NCBI GenBank assembly: GCA_026826555.1 | Contig: JAKSZT010053928.1 | Coordinates: forward strand, 45,410,732-45,474,731 | Source of the DNA: Tolypeutes matacus | Lineage: Eukaryota > Chordata > Mammalia > Cingulata > Chlamyphoridae | DNA length: 64,000 nt | Reading direction: 5' to 3' | Shown here: positions 1-10,604 of the stretch, in pieces | How positions within the stretch are numbered: position 1 is the first letter of the stretch | How the letters are laid out: each line of letters opens with the position of its first letter | The notes under the pieces: generated by a model | What the model saw: the letters and a program-made list of their open reading frames with translations, nothing else | What the model was told of the DNA's origin: nothing | Database searches by the model: none | Program-made: the position numbers and the translations under genes

Positions 1-239
1 CCAACAGCCACAAAGGTAAGTCTGGCTTCTTCTCCCATTGAACTTTAGGGTGATGTCAGCCCCAGTCAACAACCTTGACTGGGTTAGAATTCCTAACCGA
101 GGAATCTTGGGAATCTTGAGTTGGGATTCCTCCTGAGGAATCTTGGAATTCTTCAGATATGATGAGATAATAAGCTTTTGCCATTTTAAGCTGCTATGGT
201 TTGGAATTATTTGTTATGCAGCAATAGGTAACTGACACA
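1..239 (+). mobile_element. 3' end of an MLT1/ERVL-type LTR
   Basis: The segment ends with the layout usual for mammalian MaLR-type LTRs: an AATAAG-like poly(A) signal, 'ttttaagctgctatggttt', a 'gttatgcagcaa' stretch and a terminal 'taactgacaca'. The 5' part lies outside the window. It is non-coding. Which MaLR subfamily it belongs to cannot be judged by eye. Confidence 0.6.
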
Positions 240-2430
240 TTGTCCTTGCCCTCAATGTACTCTCACTCTAGCATGAGAGTTTCTTGGGAAAGAGAATCCA
301 TGGTTATAAAGCTTAGAGAGCTGGGCATAATGACAAAGATTCTGTTAATTAGGCTTCAGGTGATGAGCAGAGAAGGAAGTGAAATTCAAAATGCTGAATA
401 GGCAATCATGACTTTTGAGGTTTATGATGGGCTTCCTCTAACCAACACATTCTTTTTAACTACAAAATTCAATTTCTTGAAATGACAATATTTGCATTTC
501 ACTTATTGGGTTTTCAGAAGTAGGAGAAACGGTTCCATATGGTAGAGATAAGAGAGTAGGCATATATCAACAAGAATTTGTCGGATGCCCAGTATGTCCT
601 CATATGTGACCTTCTTCATGCCCTGCACCAGCTTTTAATAAATCATCCTTTATCAAGGATGTTGCTAGGAGAGATGTTCCTGGGGATGACATCCCTCTTC
701 CTCATCCTATCTGTGAGGTGGGGAGCTCTGGAAGACAGTGATTCTCATCTGCCATCATTATAGTTGTAACAAGTTTAGGGGCAACTTTATTGAAAGTGGA
801 AAGAGGTGGTGGTGGTGTGGCTTGAAAGAAGAAAAGGACAACTTTAATTTCTCCTGAAAAGCCCTGATGCAGCCAAACATTGGGAGTGCTAGAATCTTTT
901 CAGTTCTGCTACACTTTGCCCCACGATCCACAAGTTGCTACAAGGCTATATTACCTTCTCCTCCAAAATATTGTGTTTTAACAATAGCAATACTGTGTGC
1001 CTTAGTAATTTCCTTGTTTTCTCTTGTTGTGATTGTATGGAACATTATTCATGGTTCTTAATTTTAGGAGAGTTCAGGAGAAAAGATGTATCAGACTGAG
1101 GGTGGGCATTGAAATAAGTTATAAACTGATTAGCTTAGAATATTTCCTTGTACTTTTATTTTCCTTATTCTTTCTGTATTGGCAAATCCCCATGCATGCT
1201 GCAGATGGGTGCACTTAGGCTCCTAAAACCCACTGACAACTGCCTCAACTGCCAGATGTCACAGGGAGTACCAGCAGTAAGCCACCATTTATGCAGAAGT
1301 ACCACTGAGGCCTATGGAACTTTGCAAATCTGATTGGAATAGCGCACATTTCATATTGCAATCCCAACTAGCTTACTGCTAGTTATATGTGATGTTTTAG
1401 AGATCATCCATCCCTAGCACAGAGTTTATTTAATCTCCTGGGAATTCACTGCCTTGTCTTCTGTTAGTGGCACTCTGATTTTCTTGAGGGAAACATCCCA
1501 CTCTCAGTCTACATGTTTTGGGTGGGACAGATCTCACCCCTGGTTCTAGAAGGGGGCATGTGACCCAGGTATGGCCAATCAGATCACTATATCCCGTGGT
1601 CCCAATGATTGGTTTATGATGGACATGTTACCCAATCCAAGAAAAAATAGCCAATGAGACTTAATTCAAAGACTTCTCTTGGAAATGCTGGAAAAAGCCA
1701 TGCTCTGTTCCATTAGGGTTGGTGCTACAGGTAGCCCTCTTAAGACCATAAGCAGCTTACATGCTTGTGCATTGAGAAAATGTAAAGGAAAGGAGAAAAG
1801 GGAGAGAGGGGAAAGGGAGAGAAGTTTTGTAGGAAAATAAATTTTTATTCATCCCCCCCTTTTTTTATTTGTTTAAATAACTTTAAGCTAGGTTTCTGTA
1901 ATTTGTGGTGGAAAGAGTCTTACCATATGTCTGGAGAGCAGCCTGCCATGGGACTTGTGTGTTCTTGCTGGAGATGCCAAGAATGCAAGACACTTTTCTT
2001 GAGATATTTCTCAAGACTGTGTTACACCAAGCAACCTTGAGGCATGAGGTAAATTTTCAGTCCAGACAAAATCAGGCTGACTTTTTCTTGCTATAAGAGC
2101 AAGGAATCTCCCAAGCTCAGTATTCCTTTCCTATAATACAATTTACTGTGTGTACAGGAACCCATGCAGGCCCACCTGGATTGCCTTGTGGGGTTGGGGT
2201 ACGTGGGGGAACAGACAAAAACCAACAGCATTCTCATGCATATTACTGAGACTTGACTACTAAAGGTCTTTGTCTCTGACCCAGGGGTCTCATGTTTTCT
2301 GCCAACATCCATAAAACTGAGCAGGCTAGCTTATCAGCTTGAAAAGTAAGATAAAATCTCAGATCCTTAATACTTCTTGATACTATTTCACTCCTTTGGA
2401 CTTTTACCCAGATTTGGCTAATAGCCAAAT
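240..2430. other. unassigned AT-rich DNA, no gene seen
   Basis: No long open frame, splice-bounded exon or tRNA fold is evident. Positions 1540-1760 contain two ccaatca(g) motifs and the look of a decayed ancient mammalian repeat that I cannot name. 1780-1830 is a purine-rich run. The small open frames here (60-73 codons) begin at random ATGs and resemble nothing. Confidence 0.5.
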
Positions 2431-2433
2431 GCT

Positions 2434-2530
2434 CGATTGAAAGATGGATTTGGTTGAGTCCTGGCTTACCACTGACTATGTAATGTTGACCAAGTTAATT
2501 AACTTTCTGACCCTCTGGCTCCTCTTTATC
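2434..2530 (+). repeat. MIR SINE fragment
   Basis: It matches the MIR core in order: 'gagtcctggcttaccactga', then a decayed 'ttgaccaagttaatta', then 'ctttctgaccctctggctcc'. This corresponds to the MIR segment 'tggctctgccacttac...gggcaagttacttaacctctctg'. It is an ancient, inactive tRNA-derived SINE. Confidence 0.6.
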
Positions 2531-2910
2531 TTGTTTTTGTCTCACTTTACTACTTTACATTTTACATGTCCATTATCAGGAAATATGTCTTTTTCTTGTT
2601 CAATTGTGTTTTGATTCTTATATGAATTAAAGAGTAGAGTTGTATATTGAGGATACAATACTGTTGGGTTTTGCATTTACCCTTTTAATTACCCTTACTG
2701 ATAATGTTCATTTCTTCACACTGCTCCAAGCCACTCAATCCTGTCTTTTCCTTTCAATCTGCAGAACTTCCTTCAGTAATTCTTGTAGTCCAGGTCTCTT
2801 GTTGACAAACGCTCTCAGTTTCTGTTTATCTGTGAATATTTTAAACTCTCCTTCATTTTTGAAGGGCAATTTTGCCAGATTAAGAATTTTGGGCTTATAG
2901 TTTTTCATTT

Positions 2911-3300
2911 TCAGTACCTTAAATCATACCACTGTTTTCTTGCTTCCATGGTTTCTGATGAGAAATTGGTACTTAGTCTTATTAAAGATCCCTTTATGTG
3001 ACAATTTGCTTTTCTCCTGCTTCTTTCAAAATTCTCTTTATCTTTGGTATTTGACATTCTAATTAGTATGTGTCTTGGAGTGGGTCTATTGGGATTTATT
3101 CTGTTTGGAGTATGTTGTGCTTCCTGGACATGTATATTCATGTCTTTCATAAGAATTGGGAAGTTTTTGGCCATTATGTCCTCAAATATTCTTTCTGCCC
3201 CTTTTCCCATCTCTTCTCCTTCTGGGACACCCATTATGTGAATGTTTGTGTGTTTTGTGCTGTCACTCAAATCCTTGGATATTGCTCAATGTTTTCTATT
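2911..3300 (-). pseudogene. L1 ORF1p remnant
   Basis: A minus-strand frame of 119 codons (3270 down to 2911) reads like the RNA-recognition and C-terminal part of L1 ORF1p, the nucleic-acid chaperone of the L1 ribonucleoprotein. Visible family landmarks are a GVPEGEE segment near residue 15, 'AQHTPNRINPNRPTPRHILI' near residues 51-70 (the conserved AxRTPNR...TPRHI motif) and an 'IRLSTNFSSET' segment near residue 97. The coiled-coil N-terminus is missing from this frame and lies in decayed sequence beyond 3300. The full protein is usually over 300 residues, so this is a fragment of a dead element, not a host gene. Confidence 0.85.
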
Positions 3301-3975
3301 TCTTTCCCCTCAATCGGTCCTTCTGACTGAATGATTTCAATTGTCCTGTCTTCTAGTTCACCAATTCTTCCTTCTGGCTATTCAAATCTGCTGTTGTATG
3401 CATCTCTCTGATGTATTTTTAATCTCTACTATTGTGTCTTTCATCACCATAATTTCTGTTATGTTTCTTTTTATACTTTCAAATTCTTCTTTATGCTCAT
3501 ACATTGTCTTCTTCTTTTGTTGTTGTTTTACATTGTCTTCATAATATCCTTTATCTCTTTAGTCATATTTTCCTTCACTACCTTGAATTGATTTAGATTT
3601 GTCTGAATATCTTTGATGAGTTGTTCCAACTTCTGTGTCTCTGTGAAGTTTTAATTTGTTTCCTTGACTGAGGCATATCATCCTGTTTCTTAGTATGGTT
3701 TGCAAGTTTTTGCTGGTATCTAGGCATCTTGATTATTTAACTCTGAAGGTCCGTTTCTGCCCCCTTGTCTAGTATTTTATTGCTTATTGGCTTTGTGTTA
3801 AGGCTTTTATTTGATGCTTGGTCTAACTTTTTCTAGAACTTTAGAATAACCTAATCAGATTTTCTCAGTTGGTTGCCCTGGATATGCAGTGTAATTTTTA
3901 AGATTGCACTTTTTGTGCAATTGTTTCATCTCCAGGAGAGAGCTTCCTATCTTCTCTTCCTGCTCCAGGAATCTT

Positions 3976-4068
3976 TTTTTTTTTTACCGGGAGGTACCGG
4001 GGATCGAACCCTGGTTTCTCCATATGGTAGACAGACGCCGAACCTCTTGAGCCACATCCGTTTCCCTA
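3976..4068 (-). mobile_element. DAS-type tRNA-derived SINE
   Basis: The minus strand reads as a tRNA-like SINE with a head like 'cggatgtggctcaagaggtt' and a good pol III B box (GGTTCGATCCC, reverse complement at 4001-4011). Its A-tail appears as the T run at the left edge. It is flanked by a 13-bp target duplication, 'ctccaggaatctt', at 3963-3975 and 4069-4081. It inserted into the L1/HAL1 5' region and is therefore younger than it. Confidence 0.9.
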
Positions 4069-4989
4069 CTCCAGGAATCTTGATCTCTTCTGTTTTGCTG
4101 CAGACTTTTCTCCCCAGCTCCAGTGATTGGTTTAAATTCTTGCCCACATTCAGTGCCTCATTTTCCTTACACATTTTAGTTCTGGGATACATCATATTTT
4201 ACAGCAGTTCAGTTACTCCCCCCTTTTTTTCCTTGAGGATTTTCTGCCTCTGGCTTCTTCCCCATTAAGGTATCCCACCTCAGGGAGCCAGATGGGGTCA
4301 ACCCAGAAAGGTGAAGTATTTCAGAAAAGTCCATTTTACCTGCTGAAATTGGATTGAGTGGGCCCAACAGTTCTTACCAACCTTTCTGTCATGGTCTATC
4401 TCTTTTTCATTTCCTCCCTAAGTGCCCTTTTATATGCAGCACTCCTCAGTGGCTTGAGTTCTGCCCTGGGTCTCTGTGGACTTAGGTCCCTGTGATGTTC
4501 AATTTTGATGCTGTACATTCCTTTACAGTCTCTCCTCATGGTGGGAGGGACCTGGGAATGTTGCCTCTGTGAGACTCCCAAGATGCATGGGACTGAGTGT
4601 GAGGGAGGGGAAAGAAAATTGACTGGCAGTCCGGGATGGAATTCTCCTACCTGAGATTTTTCTTTTCTTCTGTTCAGCATTTGTAGAGTCCTTCTCCAGT
4701 CTGTACCAACCTCCAGAGTTCTAAGCAAGTGGTTTTTTTTTTTAATTTGTTCAGTCTCTGGGGAGACTTTCTCAGGGGATGTCTTACCTCACCATGTCGA
4801 TGATACCAGCCTATCTATGTATCTACTTTTCAATCCATTTTCTGAATATGTGAGTATAGGTTGTTTAGTATAGGGGAATGTTTTAGTAAGAAAGTTGGTG
4901 AGCATACCTCAAAATTTATGAATGTGATTAATCCCATTGAATGGTATGCTTGTTGGTGGTTGAGATGGGAAATTTTATGCTATATATGT

Positions 4990-5485
4990 GTTCCTGCAAT
5001 TAAAAAGAAGAAGAAAGAGCAACTAAAGGACCGATGACAAATAAAGGCAATATTTGATCCTAGGTGGGATCTAGTAAGGGAGGAGAAAAGGCTCAATGAG
5101 GCACTGTTGAGATATGAAACAATTGGAATATAGACTGTAAGTTTCATATCAATTTTTAATGTTTTGACCTTGATAACTACACTTAAGGTGGTTACATAAG
5201 TGAACATCCTTATTCTTAGAAAATGTACATGGCATTATTAAGTGTTCAAGGAGCATGCTCTATACAACCTACACCTAAGTGTTCAGAAAATAGATTGATA
5301 AATAGGCAGACAGACACACTGCTGGATAGACAGATAGATTGATAAAATGATATGGCAAATGTGGCAAAATATTAAAATTGGTGGATCTGGGTATCTGGAG
5401 GTAAGGGTATGTTGGAGTTCTCTGTATGGGGTTTATATTATTTTGTAACTGTTCTGTAAGTTTGAAGTATTTCAAAATAAAAAAT
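4990..5485 (+). mobile_element. 3' end of an old L1 (L1M-type 3' UTR)
   Basis: The sequence matches the typical 3' UTR tail of old mammalian L1s: 'ttgatcctaggtgggatc', 'ttgaccttgataactacact', 'ggcaaatgtggcaaaatatt' and a terminal 'gtaagtttgaagtatttc' followed by 'aaaataaaaaataaaa'. The A-rich end abuts a second L1 fragment, so this is a separate insertion. It is non-coding. Confidence 0.6.
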
Positions 5486-5619
5486 AAAAGCAGAAACAAA
5501 AAAATTGAAAACAAAATACAATAAAGAAAATAAATAAGTCAAAGTTCATTCCTTGAAAAAGATGAATCAAATTGATTAAGTCCTGGCAAGACTGATAAAA
5601 AAAAAAAAGAGAGAGAGAG

Positions 5620-8200
5620 AGAAATAAACATTACTAATATCAGTAATGAAAAAGGAGACACCAAGATAGATTCTACAGACATTTAAAAGATAAGAAGATA
5701 TTACAAATAACTTTATGCCAATTGAGATGAAATAGATAAATTCCTCGAAAAACATAACTTACCCAAACAGTAGAAACAGAAATCTGATTATATCTACTAA
5801 CAAAATAAAATATTTTATTTCAGGTCTTCCCAAAAACTACACTCTTGGCCCAGGTGAATTCTTTGATGAGTTCTAGTAAATATTAAATGAAGTAACAATT
5901 CCAGTTTTATAGATTGTCTTCCAGAAAATAGAAAAAGGAGGTACACTTCCAAGTCTTTCACAGGGCCAGCATAACATTGATTACCAAATTTAAACAAGGA
6001 AATTATAAGAAAAGATAATTACAGACCAATCTGTAGTATGAACATAAATGTAAAATTTCTAAATGAAATATTAACAAATGGAATTCAGTGATATATAAAA
6101 TAGATAATACATCGTAACCAAGTTAAGATTATTCCAGGAATACTAATAATGGTTTACCATCAGTAATCAATCAATATAATTCATCACATTCACAGAAAAA
6201 ATGAGATAAATAAAATGATTATCATAATAACTATATAAAAATCTTTACAATACAATATTGACTTATGATAAAAACCCTTAGCATATCCATGAAGAGAAGT
6301 CAATTTACTGGTGAATTGTTGGCAACTTTCTTCCTGAGATTGGGAGCAAATATGGATACACTACTTCAATTAAAAGATAAATAGCAATCCTGAGCAATGC
6401 AATAAGGCAATAAAAAGAAATAAAAGGCATAATATTGGAAAGGATGAAATAAAACTGTCATCTTTCACAGACTACATGATTGTGTACATAAAAAATTTAG
6501 GGAGCAGAGGTGGCTCAAATGATTGGGTACCTCCCACATGGGAGGTCCCAGGTTCAGTTCCCCATGCCTCCTAAAAAAAAAGAAGATGAGCATACAACAA
6601 ACAGACACAGAGAGCATAGAGCGAGTCCAAACAATGGGGGGTGAGGGGAGGAATAAATAAACAATAAAATAAATCTTTATAAACAATTTAAAAAACATCT
6701 AAAGACCATCTACTAGAATAAGGAAATTTAACCAAGTTGTTTCATCCAATGTCAATCCATGAAAGCAATGCTATTTTATATAGCAACAAAAATGCAAATG
6801 AAATTAAAATAAAAATATATGCTTTATATTAGTATAGAATACATCAAACAGTAATATATCTAATGGTATATCTTCAAAGACTTCTACACTGAAAACTATA
6901 AAACTTTACCAATAGAAATTTTAAAAGCCTAAATAAATAGGGGTTTTCCTCCCCAAGTTCATGGATTGGAAGAATTAAATTGTCAAGATGTAAATTTTCC
7001 CCAAATTAATCTTTGGATTAAACACAATCTGTATCCAAATCCCAGTTGATTTTGTGTGGAATTTGACAAACTGATTCTAAAATTCATATAAGAATTCAAA
7101 AGGCCAAGAATTGTCCATGGAATTTTTAAAAATAATAAAGAAATTGGAAGATTTATATATCTGATGTTAAGACATATAAAGCTATTAAAATTAAGACAGA
7201 TTGAAATTTGCATAAGGATAGATAAAAAGACCAATGGAGCAGTACAGAGAGTTCCACATCTGTACAGTTACCTGATATTTGATGAAGGTGACACTACTCT
7301 ATAGTGTAGAAAGTATCATCTTTTTAATAAATGATACTGAGTCAATTGAAAATCCAAATTCGAAAAATGAATATCCCTCCATTACACAAATCAAGTCCAG
7401 GCAGATTATAGATCTGTATAAAGGAATTAGGCCAAAAATTTTTTAAAAAAGAAAGAATCAGAAGATATCTTCATCATCTCAACTAGGTAAAGTTTTCCTA
7501 AATGGGACACAAAATGTACTAACTATAAAATGTTAAGTTGGACTACATTAAAATTAGAATCTTTCTATTTATCAAAAGGATAAATGAAAACTATTATGTC
7601 CATTAATAGTGATAAAAACAAGCCACATAATACCAAATAAATTGACAATACATATAAAAAGACTCAAGTCCAGAATACATAAAGAACTCCTAAAATTGAG
7701 AAGAAAAAGTTAAAGAAGCCAAAATAAATGGGCAAATGACTTAAATAGTCACTTCTGCAAATAAGATATCCAAAGGTGTTTAATTTCATTACCAATCATC
7801 AGGGAATGCAAATTAAAATAAAATGCAACATCACTCCACATTCATTGGAATAGCCAAAACAAAGAAGAAAGACAATACCAGATGTTTGCAAGGATTTGGA
7901 GCAACTGGAACTCTCATTCATTGCTGGTAGGAGTGCAAATTTGTGCAACCACTTTGGAAAAATATTTGCTAGCCTCTGCTAAAGCTGAACATATGTCTAT
8001 TCTATAAGCCAGCAATTCCACTTCTAGGTATACCCAAGTAGAAATGTGTATACTCATGCACCCCCCAAAATGTACAAAATGCTACAGCATTATTTGAAGT
8101 AGCTCCAAATTGGAACAGTAGAATGAATAAGTAAGTTTTGGAATATTGATGCTATGAATTCTATAGCACTTGAAAACTAATGAACCACTGCTATATACAT
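5620..8200 (+). pseudogene. L1 ORF2 (endonuclease/reverse transcriptase) remnant
   Basis: This is the decayed C-terminal two thirds of L1 ORF2, the endonuclease and reverse-transcriptase protein. The nucleotide order is that of L1 ORF2: the ATG AAA-rich linker at about 5650, the RT region around 6050-6900, a 'tggatt' block near 6962, and the C-terminal zinc-knuckle region past 7700. No frame stays open for more than about 80 codons. The gene is long dead and also broken by a SINE. Confidence 0.75.
6500..6690 (+). mobile_element. DAS-type SINE with long tail module
   Basis: Head 'gggagcagaggtggctcaaa', a decayed B box ('ggttcagttccc'), then an A-rich stretch and a tail module with 'cagacacagagagcatag' ending in 'ataaaataaatctttataaa'. 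The same tail module recurs in the composite element at 59846. The insertion sits in L1 ORF2 sequence and is flanked by similar A-rich target sequence ('aaaaaattta' / 'aaaaaacatcta'). Confidence 0.85.
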
Positions 8201-8689
8201 CAAAGTTGAATCTTCAGGCATAATGCCCAGTGAAATAAGTCTGACACATTAGAGTCTAGATTGTATGATTCAATTATATAAATCACTAAAACAGTCAAAA
8301 ATAATTTTTACTTATGGAAATCAGAATGGTAGCTAACTTTGAGTGGGTGGGGTACTGGGATTGAGCTCAAGAGAGGCTTCTGATTGCTTGTAATATTTTG
8401 TTTCTTGAACTGGGTGGCTGTTTATAAATGTTGTAGGACTTCATTGAGCTGTGTACTTGAGTTGTACACTTTTTTGCATGTATATTTCTAAGAAAACTTA
8501 TAAAACAAAATATGAACAGGTGTGTCTATGTGTGTGTGCCTATGTGTATATGTGTTCACCAGCAAGGACTGCCAAATGTCTCTCCACACTATAGGAAAAG
8601 GAGACGTGCAAGAGGGAAATAGAAGATAGGTTTATTGGCCTAAAGTGTTTGACAATCTAGTTAAAGTTAGGAAACCTAAATAAAAGTCA

Positions 8690-8925
8690 TCAACACAGAA
8701 TGTGTTAGGTGTTCTGTGCTTTCTAGTTCATAAAGGACTTCTCTATACATCAACTCCCTGGCTCTTCAAAATGATCATTTGAAGTAAGAATTTTTATTCC
8801 CATTTTGCCCCTCAGGAAACTAAGACTCACAGATATTGATTGATATTTCTAAGAGAACAAAGCCAGGAAGTATAGAGTCTCTTATCCTCTGGCTCCAAAT
8901 CCTATTCTCTTTTCAGTACACCACT
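8690..8925 (-). repeat. MIR SINE (minus)
   Basis: Reverse-complement MIR features: 'ttattcccattttgcccctc', 'aggaaactaagactcaca' and the far end 'gctccaaatcctattctc'. Ancient and inactive. Confidence 0.65.
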
Positions 8926-8949
8926 GTTAGAGAACTAGATTGGGAGGAA

Positions 8950-9135
8950 AGAATGCTATGTAGAATAAATTATTTTGTTCTCACAACTTCTCTATGAAAT
9001 TGCCATTATCATCTTCATTTTACAGATGTGGCTCAGAAAAAAATAAACACCTATGAATATACAATCTAGTAAGTTACTGAGGCAGGATCTGAACATGTAT
9101 CTGTCCCACTCTAAAGCTCATTTCATTCTATCCAA
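8950..9135 (-). repeat. MIR SINE (minus), second copy
   Basis: A second reverse-complement MIR directly follows the first: 'ccattatcatcttcatttta', 'cagatgtggctcagaaa', 'gaggcaggatctgaacatg'. Two adjacent MIRs in one orientation may be independent insertions. Confidence 0.65.
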
Positions 9136-9384
9136 TCAAGCTGCTAGCTACCCATGAATGATAAAACCAATCGGTTACAAAAATTGAGATCACTGCAGGC
9201 TGGGTTGATTTAGGGAATCTTTGTGGAGGGAGAGACACTTTGAGATGGATTTAAATAAGAGACTGTAGAGCAGAGAGAACTCTTGGTCCAGGGAAGAAAG
9301 TCAAGAAAGTGTTGGAAATGTCAGCAGTCAGTGCAGATTCAGTCAGTGCCTGGATGAAGTGCAGAGGGTTTGCTGGGGGCAGAT

Positions 9385-9486
9385 TAAGTTCCATGAGATC
9401 AGGGACTGTGTGTCTTTTGTGAACTGAGTTATCTCAAGCATGGGACACATATTAAATGCTTGATGAATACCTGCTGAATGAATGAA
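9385..9486 (+). mobile_element. L2 LINE 3' end
   Basis: It matches the L2 3' terminus: 'tccatgagatcagggactgt', 'agcatgggacacatatta', 'aatgcttgatgaatacctgc' and terminal 'tgaatgaatga'. It is 5'-truncated and non-coding. Confidence 0.7.
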
Positions 9487-9854
9487 AGGATAAGTGAATA
9501 AACTACATGCTTAGCACCAAAACTGGGTTGATGATAACAGTTCCTAGATGGCATGGTTCATTTACTCCACTGATATCACAGTGGACACGCCAGTTAAAAA
9601 CTGAGGAGCATCTGGAAAATACAGTGGTATCAGCCAAGTCTATTGAGAAAATATTCAGGGAAATCAGAGCTTACCCATTACGACTTTGCTTTTGGGTGTT
9701 GAGGGAATCTCAGAGCAAAGGGTGGGGACAGCTTAGATTACTACCAGTTCTGGGGCCAGCATCCTGCCCCAGCTCCTTTCATTTGGTGTTTTAGAACTGT
9801 CCTCCTGCTGGTCAGGACCCCTCCAAAGGGGGCTTGGGAGGCAGGATGAATTCT

Positions 9855-10588
9855 TTTTTATTTAAATTAATTTATTTTTATTGTGGGTAAAAATCAAATT
9901 TTTCACAATACATACCAATATTTGTAAAATGATATATAAATATATATGCATACATGTGCATTTGCTTACAAAAATGTTATTTACATATATATATATTATA
10001 TATATATATATATATATATTTTTAAAAGGTGCTTAGATTACCTAAATATTACATAGAACCTACAGGGATTCCCATGTTCCCCACCTCCCACACCTCCCAC
10101 CACATCCCACACAAACATCTCCCACAAGTGTGGCCCATCACCCTCAATGGACTTACACATCCTGGGGCCTTGCCACCAACCATAGACCACAGTTCACACT
10201 GTAGACCACACTCTCTCCCACACAGTTCTGAATGGTGTGTGCTGATTTAAAATGGCCTACACCCGTTGCCACAACAGCACTCAGGACAACCTCCAAGTCC
10301 CGAAAAAGCCTCTGTATTTCAACTGCACATCCCCTCCCTGCCCCGAAAGTGTCCAGTGGCCACTGGCTCCACCTCACTGTTATAATTTCTTCCATTGCTA
10401 GAATCACCATATGTGCACAACAGAATACCATTAAGTCCACTCTAGTCCATAGCTCTTCCCCCAATCCTGAGGGGACTGGGATGGTGATGTCCACTCCACC
10501 TCCCAGTGAGAGAGGGCTTATATCCCATGGATATGGTGGGTGGGATGATCCTGCCTACAGATGCAGGCACTCTCCCTTTCCTGGCCGT
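9855..10588 (-). mobile_element. xenarthran L1-like retroposon, young subfamily, copy D
   Basis: A 734-bp insertion bounded by a perfect 16-bp target duplication ('aggcaggatgaattct' at 9839-9854 and 10589-10604). The T-rich left edge is the reversed A-tail, so the element reads on the minus strand and is 5'-truncated at the right edge. It is close (estimated 90% by eye) to copy E at 43519-44769 and shares with it a 3' extension containing a TA microsatellite. The perfect duplication suggests a recent insertion. A 163-codon plus frame crosses the right boundary into flanking DNA, so it is not a gene. Confidence 0.85.
9985..10022. repeat. (TA)n microsatellite inside copy D
   Basis: Nearly pure TA dinucleotides. 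A shorter TA/TATACA run occupies the homologous place in copy E (about 43755-43777), so it belongs to the retroposon's 3' extension rather than to the host site. Confidence 0.85.
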
Positions 10589-10604
10589 AGGCAGGATGAA
10601 TTCT

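Larger units (their letters stand above)
2570..4730 (-). mobile_element. old L1/HAL1-type LINE, 5' part (5' UTR and ORF1)
   Basis: Read on the minus strand, this is the 5' portion of an old L1 or HAL1 element. About 3900-4730 is probably 5' UTR, and 2640-3860 is the ORF1 region. On the plus strand it shows the familiar antisense ORF1 landscape ('tttctgatgagaaattggta', 'cttctccttctgggacaccc'). ORF2 is not contiguous here. HAL1 elements naturally lack ORF2, so HAL1 is as likely as a truncated L1. A DAS SINE interrupts it at 3976-4068. Confidence 0.75.
5486..8515 (+). mobile_element. old L1, 5'-truncated (ORF2 and 3' UTR)
   Basis: Plus-strand L1 sequence runs from the mid-ORF2 region ('gaaaaaggagacaccaagat' near 5650) through the RT C-terminal region (about 6840-7250) and the ORF2 end (7800-8200, 'ggagcaactggaactctcat') into a 3' UTR ending near 8515 with 'gtgtacttgagttgtacact' and an A-rich tail. 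It is heavily mutated with stops in every frame. A DAS SINE sits at about 6500-6690. Confidence 0.85.

Noticed and set aside
14..20. A good 5' splice-site consensus (aaaggtaagt) at the window start
   Set aside because: It lies inside or next to an LTR end, no open frame leads into it, and single splice consensus matches are common by chance.
3976..4068. tRNA gene (good B box)
   Set aside because: It belongs to a DAS SINE with an A-tail and a target duplication. The A box and cloverleaf are not intact.
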